Positions 34,496 through 43,353 of a stretch of DNA of 64,000 nucleotides are shown here, piece by piece. The stretch spans positions 2,341,501 to 2,405,500 of the forward strand of contig NZ_CP136628.1 of assembly GCF_032918005.1 (NCBI RefSeq). Reading direction: 5' to 3'. Below the pieces are notes generated by a model. The model did not search any database. It was not told the origin of the DNA and worked only from the letters and a program-made list of their open reading frames with translations. The stretch is from Bradyrhizobium sp. NDS-1. GTDB lineage: Bacteria > Pseudomonadota > Alphaproteobacteria > Rhizobiales > Xanthobacteraceae. The position numbers and the translations under genes were made by a program. Position 1 is the stretch's first letter. Every line of letters starts with the position of its first letter.

Positions 34496-35377
34496 ATGGG
34501 ATTGTTGGACGGAAAGGTGGCGATCATCACTGGCGCTGGTGGCGGGCTCGGCGAGGCCTACGCCAGTTTGTTCGCTAAAGAAGGCGCAGCCGTGGTCGTC
34601 AATGACCTCGGGACCGACATGGATGGTTCGGGCACTAGCGCCGCTGCTAGCAGAGTGGTGTCGCAGATCGTTGCGACCGGCGGGCGCGCAGTTGCGAATA
34701 CCGATGACGTATCCACGCTGGCCGGCGGCGAGAATATACTCAAGACGGCAATCGAGGCCTTCGGCCAAGTTGACATATTGATTTGCAATGCAGGCTTCTT
34801 GCGCGACCGGACATTTGCCAAGATTTCAGAAGAGGATTGGGATCTCGTCGTCAAGGTTCATTTGAAAGGAACCTATTGTTGCACGCTACCGGTTTGGAAG
34901 TGGCTCAAGGACAATGGCCGGCCCGGCGTGATAATTATGACGTCCTCGACGTCGGGATTGTTCGGCAATTTCGGTCAGGCAAATTATGGAGCGGCCAAAG
35001 CTGGAATCTATGGTTTGGTGCGGGTTCTCTCTATTGAGGGCCGCAAATACGGCATCCGTGTAATGGGTGTGGCACCAAACGCGATCACTCGTATGTGGGC
35101 GGATATTCCAAGTATGCGGGAAACCGAACCCGATTCCATTCTGCGTCCCGAGAACGTTGCGCCTGGCGTGCTATTCATGGCCTCAGAGTTGGCTGAAGAC
35201 TATTCGGGAAAGATCCTCGCCATATCCGGGGAAGAGATTGCAGAGGTTAAGATGGTCATGGCTGACGGCTTCCATCCCAAAGGAGCCTACAGTGCGGAGG
35301 ACTTGGCAGCACATGCATGTTCCGTTTTTTTCCCGACAGATGTGAAGCGGCTAGACGCCTTGAGTGTGAAGGGTTGA
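34496..35377 (+). CDS. short-chain dehydrogenase/reductase, MFE-2-like 3-hydroxyacyl-CoA dehydrogenase
   Basis: A classical SDR of 293 residues, longer than the usual 250 because of a C-terminal extension. The NAD(P) motif is TGAGGGLGEAYASLFAKEGA and the following VVVNDLGTDMDGSG matches the dehydrogenase domain of peroxisomal multifunctional enzyme 2, including Asp after the second strand for NAD preference. NNAG appears as CNAGFL, the catalytic Ser is in IMTSSTSGLFGN and Tyr/Lys in NYGAAKAG. With the ligase and crotonase upstream it could oxidise a 3-hydroxyacyl-CoA. A GGAGG site precedes the ATG. Confidence 0.9.
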   Translation: MGLLDGKVAIITGAGGGLGEAYASLFAKEGAAVVVNDLGTDMDGSGTSAAASRVVSQIVATGGRAVANTDDVSTLAGGENILKTAIEAFGQVDILICNAGFLRDRTFAKISEEDWDLVVKVHLKGTYCCTLPVWKWLKDNGRPGVIIMTSSTSGLFGNFGQANYGAAKAGIYGLVRVLSIEGRKYGIRVMGVAPNAITRMWADIPSMRETEPDSILRPENVAPGVLFMASELAEDYSGKILAISGEEIAEVKMVMADGFHPKGAYSAEDLAAHACSVFFPTDVKRLDALSVKG

Positions 35378-35691
35378 CGTTGGCGTAGCTGGCGGAAGAG
35401 CTGTGTGAGCTTTCATCAGCTCCGCCTGTCCTGTCGAGCAGAAGAGACGTTTCCCTTGGCTCGGCTTATCCGTCAATGATCGGCTCTGCACGATGTTTCA
35501 CGCCCCTGGCCCCCACAATGCTTCACCGATGGCATCTCAGCGCGGATAGCGGTAGCCGTCATCGGCGCAGAATTTCGACAATCAGAGGCACGAATAGCAG
35601 AATTTCGACGAGATGCCTCAAAATGTAGAGAATTTCAGCTCACGTAATTGCGTTAACTGGCGAACAACAAATACTTGGGAGCGTCTTGGAG
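35378..35691. other. upstream region of the M81 peptidase gene
   Basis: No gene seen. It contains three copies of an AATTTC-based motif spaced exactly 30 bp apart (35571, 35601, 35631), listed separately. Confidence 0.4.
35567..35636 (+). repeat. 30-bp phased GCAGAATTTCGAC repeats
   Basis: GCAGAATTTCGAC occurs perfectly at 35567-35579 and 35597-35609, and a third weaker copy GAGAATTTC at 35628-35636 keeps the same 30-bp period. GAGGCA (35585-35590) and TGCCTC (35614-35619) form an inverted pair inside. The array ends 55 bp before the M81 peptidase start, so it could be regulatory; it could also be a scrap of an IS end. Confidence 0.5.
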
Positions 35692-37146
35692 ATGCGTCTG
35701 TTCGCCGCTGCGCTGTTCATGGAGACCAATACCTTTTCGCCGCTCCCGAGCAGCCTGAATTCCTTTAGTTTGCTGCGACCAGGCGAACATCCCCAAGATC
35801 GGCCGCGGTCGGCGCCGCTCTGGGTAGCGCGCCGAAGGGCAGTTGCAGAGGGATTCACGCTAATCGAAGGGAGCTGTTTTGGCGCCGAGCCCGCAGGTGC
35901 TACGAACCGTGCTGACTACGAGTTTATGCGCGATGAGATCCTGAACCAGCTAGAGGGAGCGCTGCCCGTTGATGGCGTTCTGCTGGATCTGCATGGTGCC
36001 ATGGTGGCGCATGGCTATGACGACGTGGAAGGCGACATATTGGAGCGAGTGCGCGCGCTTGTCGGTTCACAATGTGTGATTGGCGTTGAGCTCGACCCGC
36101 ATTGCCATCTGACCGTCAAGCGAGTCGCGCTTGCTGATGTCATCGTCCTTTATAAAGAGTATCCCCACACTGACGTGGTAGCGTGCGCCGAGCGCGTGCT
36201 GAACATCGTGCTTCAGACGCTGCGGAAGCAGGTGAAACCCGTCATGTCGCTTTATGACTGTCGGCAAATCCAACTCTATCCGACAACCCTGCCGCTGATG
36301 CGCAGCTTCGTCGACCGTGTCAAGGCGATGGAGGACGAGGTGGGCGTACTCTCGATCTCGATCGGCCATGGCTTTTCCCATGGTGACGTACCGGAGCTGT
36401 CGAGTCGCATCCTCGTTGTCATGGACAAAGATAAGGCTAAGGGCGACGCGCTCGCCAGCAAGATAGGCGAGGAATTCGTCTCGATGCGGGGCAAGACTGC
36501 GCCCCAGTACTATTCAGTCGACAGCGGGATCGATGCCGCCATCAAATTCGACGACGCACCAGTCGTTGTCGCAGATCCAGCCGATAACGCCGGCGCGGGC
36601 GCGCCTTCCGACAATACCACCATTCTGCGCCGCCTTATCGAGCGCCAGGTCGGGAGTGCGGTGGTGGGCCCAGTCTGGGACCCGATCGCGGTGCGACTAT
36701 GCTTCGACGCAGGCGAGGGCACCCAGTTCGCCCTGCGTTTCGGCGGAAAAATCGGACCCGTGTCCGGCGCGCCGATCGATGCCAGCGTGACTGTGGTTGG
36801 GCTCAAGCGTGATTGCTGGCAGCACTCTCCGTTCGGACGGTCAGCGCTCGGGGACTGCGCCGCGGTGCGAATAGGTGGCGTCGAAGTCGTGCTCAACACA
36901 ATTCGGACGCAGGCTTTTGGGCTCGAGCTTTTCCGCAATGTAGGCATCGACCCACTCGCCCGCAAGATTGTGGTTGTCAAATCCACCAATCATTTTATGG
37001 CAGGGTATGGCCCAACAGCTAAAAAGGTAATTTATGTCGGAAGCGACGGGCTATTTGGCAATGATTACGGCAACTACCCTTACGCGCGTGTCAAGCGCCC
37101 GATTTGGCCACTCGACGAAGAGACCAGCCCCGGCCTCATCCTTTGA
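35692..37146 (+). CDS. M81-family metallopeptidase, MlrC (microcystinase C)-like
   Basis: A 484-residue protein from ATG 35692. The N-terminal MRLFAAALFMETNTFSPLP is the hallmark of the MlrC family, followed by LDLHGAMVAHGYDDVEGDIL and VELDPHCHLT, which supply metal-binding Asp and His residues, then KEYPHTDVVACAERV. The C-terminal domain ends with VKSTNHFMAGYGP. In Sphingomonas, MlrC hydrolyses linear microcystin fragments, but most homologues sit in rhizobia and burkholderias without microcystin genes. Here it is 96 bp upstream of a complete peptide-type ABC importer on the same strand, so it probably hydrolyses the imported peptide or amide. The protein has no signal peptide and is cytoplasmic. 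Confidence 0.9.
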   Translation: MRLFAAALFMETNTFSPLPSSLNSFSLLRPGEHPQDRPRSAPLWVARRRAVAEGFTLIEGSCFGAEPAGATNRADYEFMRDEILNQLEGALPVDGVLLDLHGAMVAHGYDDVEGDILERVRALVGSQCVIGVELDPHCHLTVKRVALADVIVLYKEYPHTDVVACAERVLNIVLQTLRKQVKPVMSLYDCRQIQLYPTTLPLMRSFVDRVKAMEDEVGVLSISIGHGFSHGDVPELSSRILVVMDKDKAKGDALASKIGEEFVSMRGKTAPQYYSVDSGIDAAIKFDDAPVVVADPADNAGAGAPSDNTTILRRLIERQVGSAVVGPVWDPIAVRLCFDAGEGTQFALRFGGKIGPVSGAPIDASVTVVGLKRDCWQHSPFGRSALGDCAAVRIGGVEVVLNTIRTQAFGLELFRNVGIDPLARKIVVVKSTNHFMAGYGPTAKKVIYVGSDGLFGNDYGNYPYARVKRPIWPLDEETSPGLIL

Positions 37147-37242
37147 TCAAGGAGCGAGCATTACCGGGATCAAATGGGCGGAGACCTCACCACAAGAGCG
37201 GGAAGCCAGCTGCTCGATCATTCTTAGGGAAGGACAGCACCA

Positions 37243-38835
37243 ATGAGGAATCTTACGCGCCGTACAATCATGAAAGGCGGTCTTGCCCTCGCTGGTACGC
37301 TAGCAGCGCCCCAGGTCGTGCTAGGTCAGAGGGGCGGTGGCAAAATTATCAAGGCGGTCATGAGTGGCGATATCCCAACCTATGACCCGATCTGGACCAC
37401 CGCGAACCAGTCCGCTTATCATGGCGTCATGGTTTACGACACGCTCTTCGGCGTGGACGCGCGGCAAACTCCAAGGCCACAGATGGTCGGCAAATACGGG
37501 CTCTCTGATGACAAGCTAACTTGGACTTTCGAATTGCGGGACGGCCTGAAATTTCATAACGGCACAGCAGTTACGAGCGCCGACGTCGTTGCTTCAATCC
37601 GCCGGTGGGCGGCGCGCGACGGCTTCGGCCAACATATGCTGAACTATGTGAGGGACATCTCGGCGAAAGACGAAAATGCTTTCACCATCCAGCTCAGAGA
37701 ACGTTATGGCCTCGTTCTGGATGCGCTCGCCAAGACCGGGACGCCGCTCTGCTTTATTATGCGCAAGAAGGAAGCAGAGACCGACCCGATGCAGAAGATC
37801 GAGACGATCATCGGGTCCGGTCCTTTCAAATTTAACCTCAGCGAGACTAAGCCCGGCACACAATACGTCTATGACAAGAACCCCGACTACGTGCCTCGCA
37901 ACGAGCCGCCGAGCGGTATTGCTGGCGGCAAGATCGTCAAGGTTGACCGAGTCATCTACATCAATATGCCGGATGCGCAGACAGCCGTCGCCGCCGTGCA
38001 AGCGGGGGAGATCGACTTTTATGAGAGTCCGCCGAGTGACCTTCTGGGCCAGCTCTCGGAGGACAAAAACGTCAAGCTTCAGGTTCTTAATCACGCGGGT
38101 TTCATTGGCATCATTCGTCTCAATTTTCTCCACCCGCCATTCAACAATGTGAAATGCCGCCAAGCGATGCTCCACATTGTCAAACAGATCGACTATCTCG
38201 AGGCAACCATCGGAAACCCTAAGTACTACAAGTCCTGCGCCTCTTTCTTCGCCTGCGGCACTCCGATGGAGAACGATGCTAATACCGGCTGGTCCAAGAC
38301 GGTGCCGGACTACTCGAAGGCAAGACAACTATTAAAGGAAGGCGGCTATGATGGGCGGCCGGTCGTGCTGCTGCAGGCGACTAACCTATTCAAGAATTCG
38401 GCCGAGATCCTCGCTAATGAGATGCGCCAAGCCGGCATCAACGTGCAGATGGAGCCGATGGATTGGTCAAACGTGGTAACACGCCGCGCGGTCAAAGCGC
38501 CACCCGACCAAGGCGGCTGGAACATCTTCATCACCTCGGCGGGCGCTACACGTATCAGCACTCCGCTCGACGTCATCCAGCAGGCAAGTGGTGAGAAGGC
38601 TTGGTTTGGCTGGCCTAACGATGCCAAGCACGAGGAGCTGCGGACGAAATGGGCGCTCGCCGAGGCGCTTGAGGAACGTCAGAAGATCGCGCGCGAGATG
38701 CAAGAGAACGCCTGGAACTTCGTGCCGCATGTCTGGACGGGGCAATCGTTTTCTCCGGCGATGATGCGCTCCAACATTAATGGCGTTCTGCCGATCCCCG
38801 AAGTCATTCCCTGGTGGAACGTCGAAAAGACGTGA
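37243..38835 (+). CDS. ABC importer substrate-binding protein, DppA/family 5
   Basis: A periplasmic binding protein of 530 residues. The N-terminus NLTRRTIMKGGLALAGTLAA has a twin-arginine-like motif (RRTIMK) before a mild hydrophobic stretch, suggesting Tat export. Family 5 features follow: YDPIWTTANQSAYHGVMVYD, WTFELRDGLKFHNGTAVTSADVVASI in two parts, and GSGPFKF. The C-terminal half contains PHVWTGQSFSPAMMR and ends in VIPWWNVEK, typical of peptide or glutathione-type binding proteins of Bradyrhizobium. It is the first transport gene of a five-gene importer and lies 96 bp after the MlrC-like gene. Ligand: a peptide or peptide-like compound. Confidence 0.93.
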   Translation: MRNLTRRTIMKGGLALAGTLAAPQVVLGQRGGGKIIKAVMSGDIPTYDPIWTTANQSAYHGVMVYDTLFGVDARQTPRPQMVGKYGLSDDKLTWTFELRDGLKFHNGTAVTSADVVASIRRWAARDGFGQHMLNYVRDISAKDENAFTIQLRERYGLVLDALAKTGTPLCFIMRKKEAETDPMQKIETIIGSGPFKFNLSETKPGTQYVYDKNPDYVPRNEPPSGIAGGKIVKVDRVIYINMPDAQTAVAAVQAGEIDFYESPPSDLLGQLSEDKNVKLQVLNHAGFIGIIRLNFLHPPFNNVKCRQAMLHIVKQIDYLEATIGNPKYYKSCASFFACGTPMENDANTGWSKTVPDYSKARQLLKEGGYDGRPVVLLQATNLFKNSAEILANEMRQAGINVQMEPMDWSNVVTRRAVKAPPDQGGWNIFITSAGATRISTPLDVIQQASGEKAWFGWPNDAKHEELRTKWALAEALEERQKIAREMQENAWNFVPHVWTGQSFSPAMMRSNINGVLPIPEVIPWWNVEKT

Positions 38836-38904
38836 TCGATAGAGACGAAGGAAACAGTGGCGCGCCAATTCTTCTGAGGTACGCCACGCATCGCGATTGG
38901 ACCC

Positions 38905-39849
38905 ATGGCCACCTATATCATTCGTCGCCTTCTCTCGATGCTGCCTGTGGTAGCGATCGTCGCCATCTTCGTCTTCCTGCTCCTGCACCTAGCCCCCGGC
39001 GATCCCGCTGCAATCATGGTGGGCGAGAACGCCACACCGGAAGCAATCGCACAGATCCGCCAGAAGCTAGGCCTTGATGAACCGCTGTGGACACAGTTCG
39101 TCGTCTGGACGCTGAGCCTCCTACATGGCGACCTTGGTCGCTCGACCTTCTGGAATGACCCGGTGACGACACTGATTGCTCAACGCGCCGAGCCAAGCAT
39201 CGCGCTCGCTTCCACCACCCTTGTCTTCACCCTGGTAGTCGCGCTGGTACTCGGCGTCACCAGTGCGGCGAAGGCCGGCACGGCGCTGGACCGGTTCGTG
39301 ATGGGCTTTGCCGTTCTCGGCTTTTCGGTGCCGAGCTTCGTCATCGGTTACCTTCTCATTTTCCTCTTTTCAATCCAACTCAAATGGCTGCCGGTGCAGG
39401 GCTACTCGCCGATCGGTGAGGGCACGGGGCCGTGGCTGCGCAGCCTGGTGCTGCCAACTATGACGCTCGGCCTCGTATACGTGTCGCTCATCGCCCGCAT
39501 CACACGCGCCGCGATGCTCGATGTGCTAAGCGAGGACTATATGCGAACGGCGCGCGCAAAGGGCGTCGCGCGGCCAGCGCTGCTCTTGAAGCACGCCCTC
39601 AAGAATGCGGCGGTGCCGATCGTGACGGTGGTTGGGACCGGCGTGGGGCTCCTCATCGGCGGCGTCGTCATCACCGAGACTGTCTTCAACATCCCGGGCA
39701 TCGGTCGGCTCGTCGTCGACGCCATCGCGCGGCGCGACTATCCGATTATCCAAGGCGTCGTCATCGTCTTCTCAGGCGTCTACATGCTGGTGAATCTTGT
39801 CGTCGATCTCTCCTACACATTCTTTGATCCGAGGATCAGCTACCAATGA
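38905..39849 (+). CDS. ABC peptide importer permease, DppB-like
   Basis: A 314-residue inner-membrane protein. It begins MATYIIRRLLSMLPVVAIVA, the first helix of DppB-type permeases, followed by the periplasmic loop LAPGDPAAIMVGENATPE and RQKLGLDEPLWTQF, both family signatures. The EAA loop that meets the ATPases reads YMRTARAKGVARPALLLKHAL, followed by KNAAVPIVTVVG. The final IQGVVIVFSGVYMLVNLVVD and DLSYTFFDPRI complete the usual six-helix design. It is 69 bp after the binding protein and overlaps the next permease by four bases (ATGA), indicating translational coupling. Confidence 0.94.
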   Translation: MATYIIRRLLSMLPVVAIVAIFVFLLLHLAPGDPAAIMVGENATPEAIAQIRQKLGLDEPLWTQFVVWTLSLLHGDLGRSTFWNDPVTTLIAQRAEPSIALASTTLVFTLVVALVLGVTSAAKAGTALDRFVMGFAVLGFSVPSFVIGYLLIFLFSIQLKWLPVQGYSPIGEGTGPWLRSLVLPTMTLGLVYVSLIARITRAAMLDVLSEDYMRTARAKGVARPALLLKHALKNAAVPIVTVVGTGVGLLIGGVVITETVFNIPGIGRLVVDAIARRDYPIIQGVVIVFSGVYMLVNLVVDLSYTFFDPRISYQ

Positions 39850-40718
39850 CGGTCCTCGCCGAGATTCCGCAAGCGGTGCAGCAGAAGGACGGAGCCTTTC
39901 GCACTTTCGTGCGGCGCAACCCGACGATCGTTCTAGGCACAATGTTGCTAATCCTCGTCGCGCTAGTTGCCATACTCGCGCCAACCATTGCTGGCGATCC
40001 GATGGCAATGGCGCCATCTCATCGCTTAAGGGCGCCCTCTGCGGAGCATTGGTTCGGCACTGACGACCTGGGGCGCGACGTGTTTGCGCGCACAATCTAT
40101 GGCGGGCGCGTCTCTCTGGTGGTGGGATTTTCGGCCGCCGGGCTAGCGATTGTCTTCGGCCTCCTCATCGGTCTTGTGGCTGGCTACTACCGATGGCTCG
40201 ACGGCTTCGTGATGCGCATCATGGACGCGGCGATGGCGATCCCCTCTATCCTTCTCGCTGTTGCGCTCGTGTCGCTCAACAAAGGCAGCGTCGGCATCGT
40301 GGTTATCGCCATCATGATCCCGCAGGTTCCTAGCGTCGTACGCCTGGTGCGTTCGGTCGTGCTCTCGACGCGCAGTCAGGACTTCGTCCAGGCCGCAGTC
40401 TCCTCGGGAAGCCGCGATCTCAAGATCATCCGCCGCCATATCCTGCCCAGCACGGTGGCGCCGCTGATCGTGCTGGCCACCAGCATCATTGCCTCAGCGA
40501 TTCTTGTCGAAGCGGCGCTCTCCTTCCTCGGTGCCGGCGTGCCACCCGGAATCCCGACATGGGGCAACATGATTGCGGCAAGCCGCCTGTTTCTCGCGCG
40601 CGCCCCCTGGACGATCTTCTTCCCGGGCGCGTTCCTGACACTGGTCATCCTAGCCGTCAACCTGCTCGGCGACGGCTTGCGCGACCGCCTCGACCCCCGC
40701 CTTGCCCGTCGGATGTGA
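39846..40718 (+). CDS. ABC peptide importer permease, DppC-like
   Basis: A 290-residue permease. The N-terminal cytoplasmic part is followed by [20 protein letters not shown] and the DppC signature [20 protein letters not shown] after helix 1. The EAA loop reads [20 protein letters not shown], then [10 protein letters not shown]. The end contains [20 protein letters not shown] and RDRLDPR, as in almost all DppC proteins. Its ATG overlaps the stop of the DppB-like gene. It would form the heterodimeric channel with that protein. Confidence 0.94.
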   Translation: MTVLAEIPQAVQQKDGAFRTFVRRNPTIVLGTMLLILVALVAILAPTIAGDPMAMAPSHRLRAPSAEHWFGTDDLGRDVFARTIYGGRVSLVVGFSAAGLAIVFGLLIGLVAGYYRWLDGFVMRIMDAAMAIPSILLAVALVSLNKGSVGIVVIAIMIPQVPSVVRLVRSVVLSTRSQDFVQAAVSSGSRDLKIIRRHILPSTVAPLIVLATSIIASAILVEAALSFLGAGVPPGIPTWGNMIAASRLFLARAPWTIFFPGAFLTLVILAVNLLGDGLRDRLDPRLARRM

Positions 40719-40727
40719 GACATAAAC

Positions 40728-41771
40728 ATGGTTGGAAATGTCGATACTGTTTCGGCGGAAAAGGCCTCAGCCAGGACCACAACAACCGCCATTCTTACGG
40801 TCGAGGACCTCCAGACCTTTTTCTTTACGCAGGACGGCGTGACGCGGGCCGTTGACGGCGTGAGCTTCGAAGTCAAACCCGGCGACACGCTCGGCATCGT
40901 CGGCGAGAGCGGGTGCGGCAAGAGCATCACGGCGCTCTCCATCATGCGCCTCCTGCCAGCCAAGCTCGCACGCACGGTCGGGGGACGTATCCGCTTCGAG
41001 GACCGGGAGATCCTGACGCTCGGAGAAGCCGAGATGCGCGACATCCGCGGCAATCGTATGGCCATGATCTTCCAGGAGCCGATGACGTCGCTGAACCCAG
41101 TGCTTACTGTCGGCGAACAGATTGCCGAGGCGGTGATGATCCACCAAAAGAAGAATCGCGGCGAGGCGCTCACACGGGCGATCGAGATGCTTCGCCTAGT
41201 GCGTATTCCTGATGCCGAGCGGCGCCTCAAAGACTATCCGCATCAATTCTCCGGCGGCATGCGTCAGCGGGTCATGATTGCGATGGCTCTCTCCTGCAAC
41301 CCAAAGCTCCTCATCGCCGACGAACCGACGACGGCGCTCGACGTCACCATTCAGGCGCAGATCCTGCGCCTCATGTTGGAGCTGAAGGACCGCATCGGCG
41401 CCGCCGTTATGCTCATTACCCACGATCTCGGTGTCGTTGCCGAGACCTGCCAGCGCGTCATCGTAATGTACGCGGGCCGAAAAGTTGAGGAAGGCGAGGT
41501 GACGGAGCTCTTCGACCGGCCGCTCCATCCTTACACGCAGGGCCTAATAGCATCGATCCCGCGCCGCCGGCGTCAGGGGGAGCGGCCGAGGCGCCTTATC
41601 GAGATCCCTGGCATAGTACCAGCGCTGAACCAAGTCATTCCGGGCTGCGCGTTCGCCCCGCGTTGTACCCTCGCGACTGAGCGCTGCCGCGCCGAGGCGC
41701 CGCCTTTCGAGGGCCATGAGGGAACGCATTCGGTCGCCTGCTGGGAAGCCCGAGAGGTGGTCACGGCATAA
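40728..41771 (+). CDS. ABC peptide importer ATP-binding protein, DppD-like
   Basis: A 347-residue ATPase starting 9 bp after the DppC-like gene. Motifs are Walker [10 protein letters not shown]-loop [19 protein letters not shown], signature [15 protein letters not shown], Walker [15 protein letters not shown] and H-loop [11 protein letters not shown]. The C-terminal oligopeptide-transport region contains [11 protein letters not shown] and a cysteine cluster ([22 protein letters not shown]) that in this family binds an Fe-S cluster or metal. It works with the DppF-like ATPase. Confidence 0.94.
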   Translation: MVGNVDTVSAEKASARTTTTAILTVEDLQTFFFTQDGVTRAVDGVSFEVKPGDTLGIVGESGCGKSITALSIMRLLPAKLARTVGGRIRFEDREILTLGEAEMRDIRGNRMAMIFQEPMTSLNPVLTVGEQIAEAVMIHQKKNRGEALTRAIEMLRLVRIPDAERRLKDYPHQFSGGMRQRVMIAMALSCNPKLLIADEPTTALDVTIQAQILRLMLELKDRIGAAVMLITHDLGVVAETCQRVIVMYAGRKVEEGEVTELFDRPLHPYTQGLIASIPRRRRQGERPRRLIEIPGIVPALNQVIPGCAFAPRCTLATERCRAEAPPFEGHEGTHSVACWEAREVVTA

Positions 41772-41840
41772 CGCGGGCCTTTGTCTTCGAAACGGTAGAG
41801 CTGTGAGCGGCTCGAGGCGAGCAGAAAGGATAGCACAATC

Positions 41841-42854
41841 ATGATTGGTCATGCGAGCACGCCCGTCCTCCAGGTCACTAAGCTCGAGAAGCACTTTCCT
41901 GTACTCCGCGGCTTGATGCGGCGCGAGGTGGCACGCGTCCAGGCTGTGGACGGCGTCAGTTTTTCGATCGCCCCGGGCGAAACGCTCTGTCTGGTCGGTG
42001 AGAGTGGGAGCGGTAAGTCGACGGTGGGCAAGCTAATCCTCCGTCTTATGCAGCCCACCGGCGGCACAATCTGGCTTGATGGCACCGACGTGACGGATCT
42101 CGGGGAAAGGGCGCTGCGCCAGCACCGGCGGCGCGTGCAGATGGTCTTCCAAGACCCCTACTCGTCCCTTAATCCGAAGCTCCCAGCTCGTACCATCGTC
42201 GCCGAACCGATCGAGAACTTTGAGCGCCTCTCGGCAGACGAACGCAACGCGCGCGTCGCGTGCATCCTCAAGAAAGTGGGGCTGCGCACCGACGCGATGC
42301 GGCGCTATCCATTCGAGTTCTCGGGTGGGCAGCGCCAGCGCCTCGCGATCGCCCGGGCGCTCGCCGTCAACCCCAGTCTCATTGTCGCCGACGAGCCGGT
42401 TTCCGCGCTCGACGTCTCGGTTCAGGCTCAGGTGCTGAACCTGCTCATGGATCTCCAGGAGGAGCTAAAACTCGCCTATCTCTTCATCAGTCACGATCTC
42501 GGCGTAGTCGAACATATTGGTCATCGCGTCGCGGTCATGTATTTGGGCCGCATCGTCGAGATTGCACGGAAGGAAGCGATCTTCGATGAGCCGCTGCACC
42601 CTTACACCCAAGCACTTGTCGCCGCCGCGCCGGTGCCAAATCCGAGGTTCAAGCGCGAGCGCTTGCTCATCGAAGGCGACGCGCCGAGTCCGATGGACGC
42701 CCCTTCCGGCTGCCGCTTCCACACACGCTGCCCTTTCGTCGCGCCACGCTGCCGCCGCGAAGATCCGCAATTACGTGAGGCCGTCCCTGGCCATTTCGTC
42801 GCTTGCCATCTGCGGGAGGAGGGCTATCGAGGTCCGTTACTGCGGACCAGCTGA
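41841..42854 (+). CDS. ABC peptide importer ATP-binding protein, DppF-like
   Basis: The second ATPase, 337 residues, 69 bp after the DppD-like gene. It opens with [20 protein letters not shown], the DppF-type start, then Walker [11 protein letters not shown]-loop [13 protein letters not shown], signature [15 protein letters not shown], Walker [15 protein letters not shown] and H-loop [12 protein letters not shown]. The C-terminus has the paired cysteines [20 protein letters not shown]. It closes the importer operon; the DNA after it is mobile-element debris. Confidence 0.94.
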   Translation: MIGHASTPVLQVTKLEKHFPVLRGLMRREVARVQAVDGVSFSIAPGETLCLVGESGSGKSTVGKLILRLMQPTGGTIWLDGTDVTDLGERALRQHRRRVQMVFQDPYSSLNPKLPARTIVAEPIENFERLSADERNARVACILKKVGLRTDAMRRYPFEFSGGQRQRLAIARALAVNPSLIVADEPVSALDVSVQAQVLNLLMDLQEELKLAYLFISHDLGVVEHIGHRVAVMYLGRIVEIARKEAIFDEPLHPYTQALVAAAPVPNPRFKRERLLIEGDAPSPMDAPSGCRFHTRCPFVAPRCRREDPQLREAVPGHFVACHLREEGYRGPLLRTS

Positions 42855-42926
42855 TCCCACCGCAGCTGCAAAATGCACCACAAACAGTGGCCCTTTGGGG
42901 GTATCCATTCGGCGTAGGCCGCAGGG

Positions 42927-43136
42927 TTACCGCTTGAGCAGTCCAGGGTTCTCTTTGTAGAACCTGATCAGCTCGATGAGGTTTTCGCTTCCGAAGTCGG
43001 TGCACGCCTGGATGCCGTCTTCTCCGACGCCATAAACCCAGATGGTGCCGTCCTCGATCTCCATTTCGTTGGCGACGTCTCGTAGCCAATCTTCATCTTC
43101 GCCGAGGTCTTTCGCGACCTGGGTGATGGTGGTGAC
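42927..43136 (-). CDS. small conserved-looking hypothetical protein, start codon apparently lost
   Basis: The last 70 residues of a minus-strand frame (TTITQVAKDLGEDEDWLRDV, then MEIEDGTIWVYGVGEDGIQA, FTDFGSENLIELIRFYKE without a gap) look like a compact acidic protein of the kind found beside IS66 copies in rhizobia. No ATG, GTG or TTG lies at the expected start: the codon before TTITQ is GTC. Upstream the same DNA is the end of the IS66 transposase in another frame, so the gene was probably joined to IS66 debris and lost its start. Its own function is unknown. Confidence 0.4.
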   Translation of the reverse strand, partial: VTTITQVAKDLGEDEDWLRDVANEMEIEDGTIWVYGVGEDGIQACTDFGSENLIELIRFYKENPGLLKR

Positions 43137-43168
43137 GTGATGGACCTTGTTGACGTGGGTGGATGCGA

Positions 43169-43240
43169 CGGATGGGCGGCGATCCGCGCGAGGACGTCGG
43201 TCAGCCAGGCTTGCGGGTCGATGCCGTTCATTTTCGCGGT
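43169..43240 (-). pseudogene. 3' fragment of IS66 transposase TnpC, cut off by the RIT element
   Basis: On the minus strand the codons read TAKMNGIDPQAWLTDVLARI, then AAHP, which is the conserved C-terminal segment of IS66 TnpC. The rest of the gene lies beyond the RIT element at 46666 onward, where the protein breaks off at YSLIITA. The usual family end (HPxxRLxELLPWNW) is lost at 43169. Confidence 0.85.
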
Positions 43241-43266
43241 TTATGCCGCCCGCCGAACTATGCCGA
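43239..43266. repeat. left terminal inverted repeat of the RIT element
   Basis: A 28-bp sequence (starts GTTTATGCC, ends CTATGCCGA) identical to the reverse complement of 46614-46641. It lies directly against the IS66 tnpC 3' fragment. Confidence 0.9.
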
Positions 43267-43353
43267 ACGAGTCCGGTATGGCACGTCGTTGTCACGCTGG
43301 CACCGTCGATCGCGTGCACGGTTGCCCCATTCCATTCGGCATAGTCTGGTCGT

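Noticed and set aside
35567..35636. CRISPR-like array
   Set aside because: Only two perfect and one weak short motif copies, no repeat of CRISPR length and no cas genes in the window.
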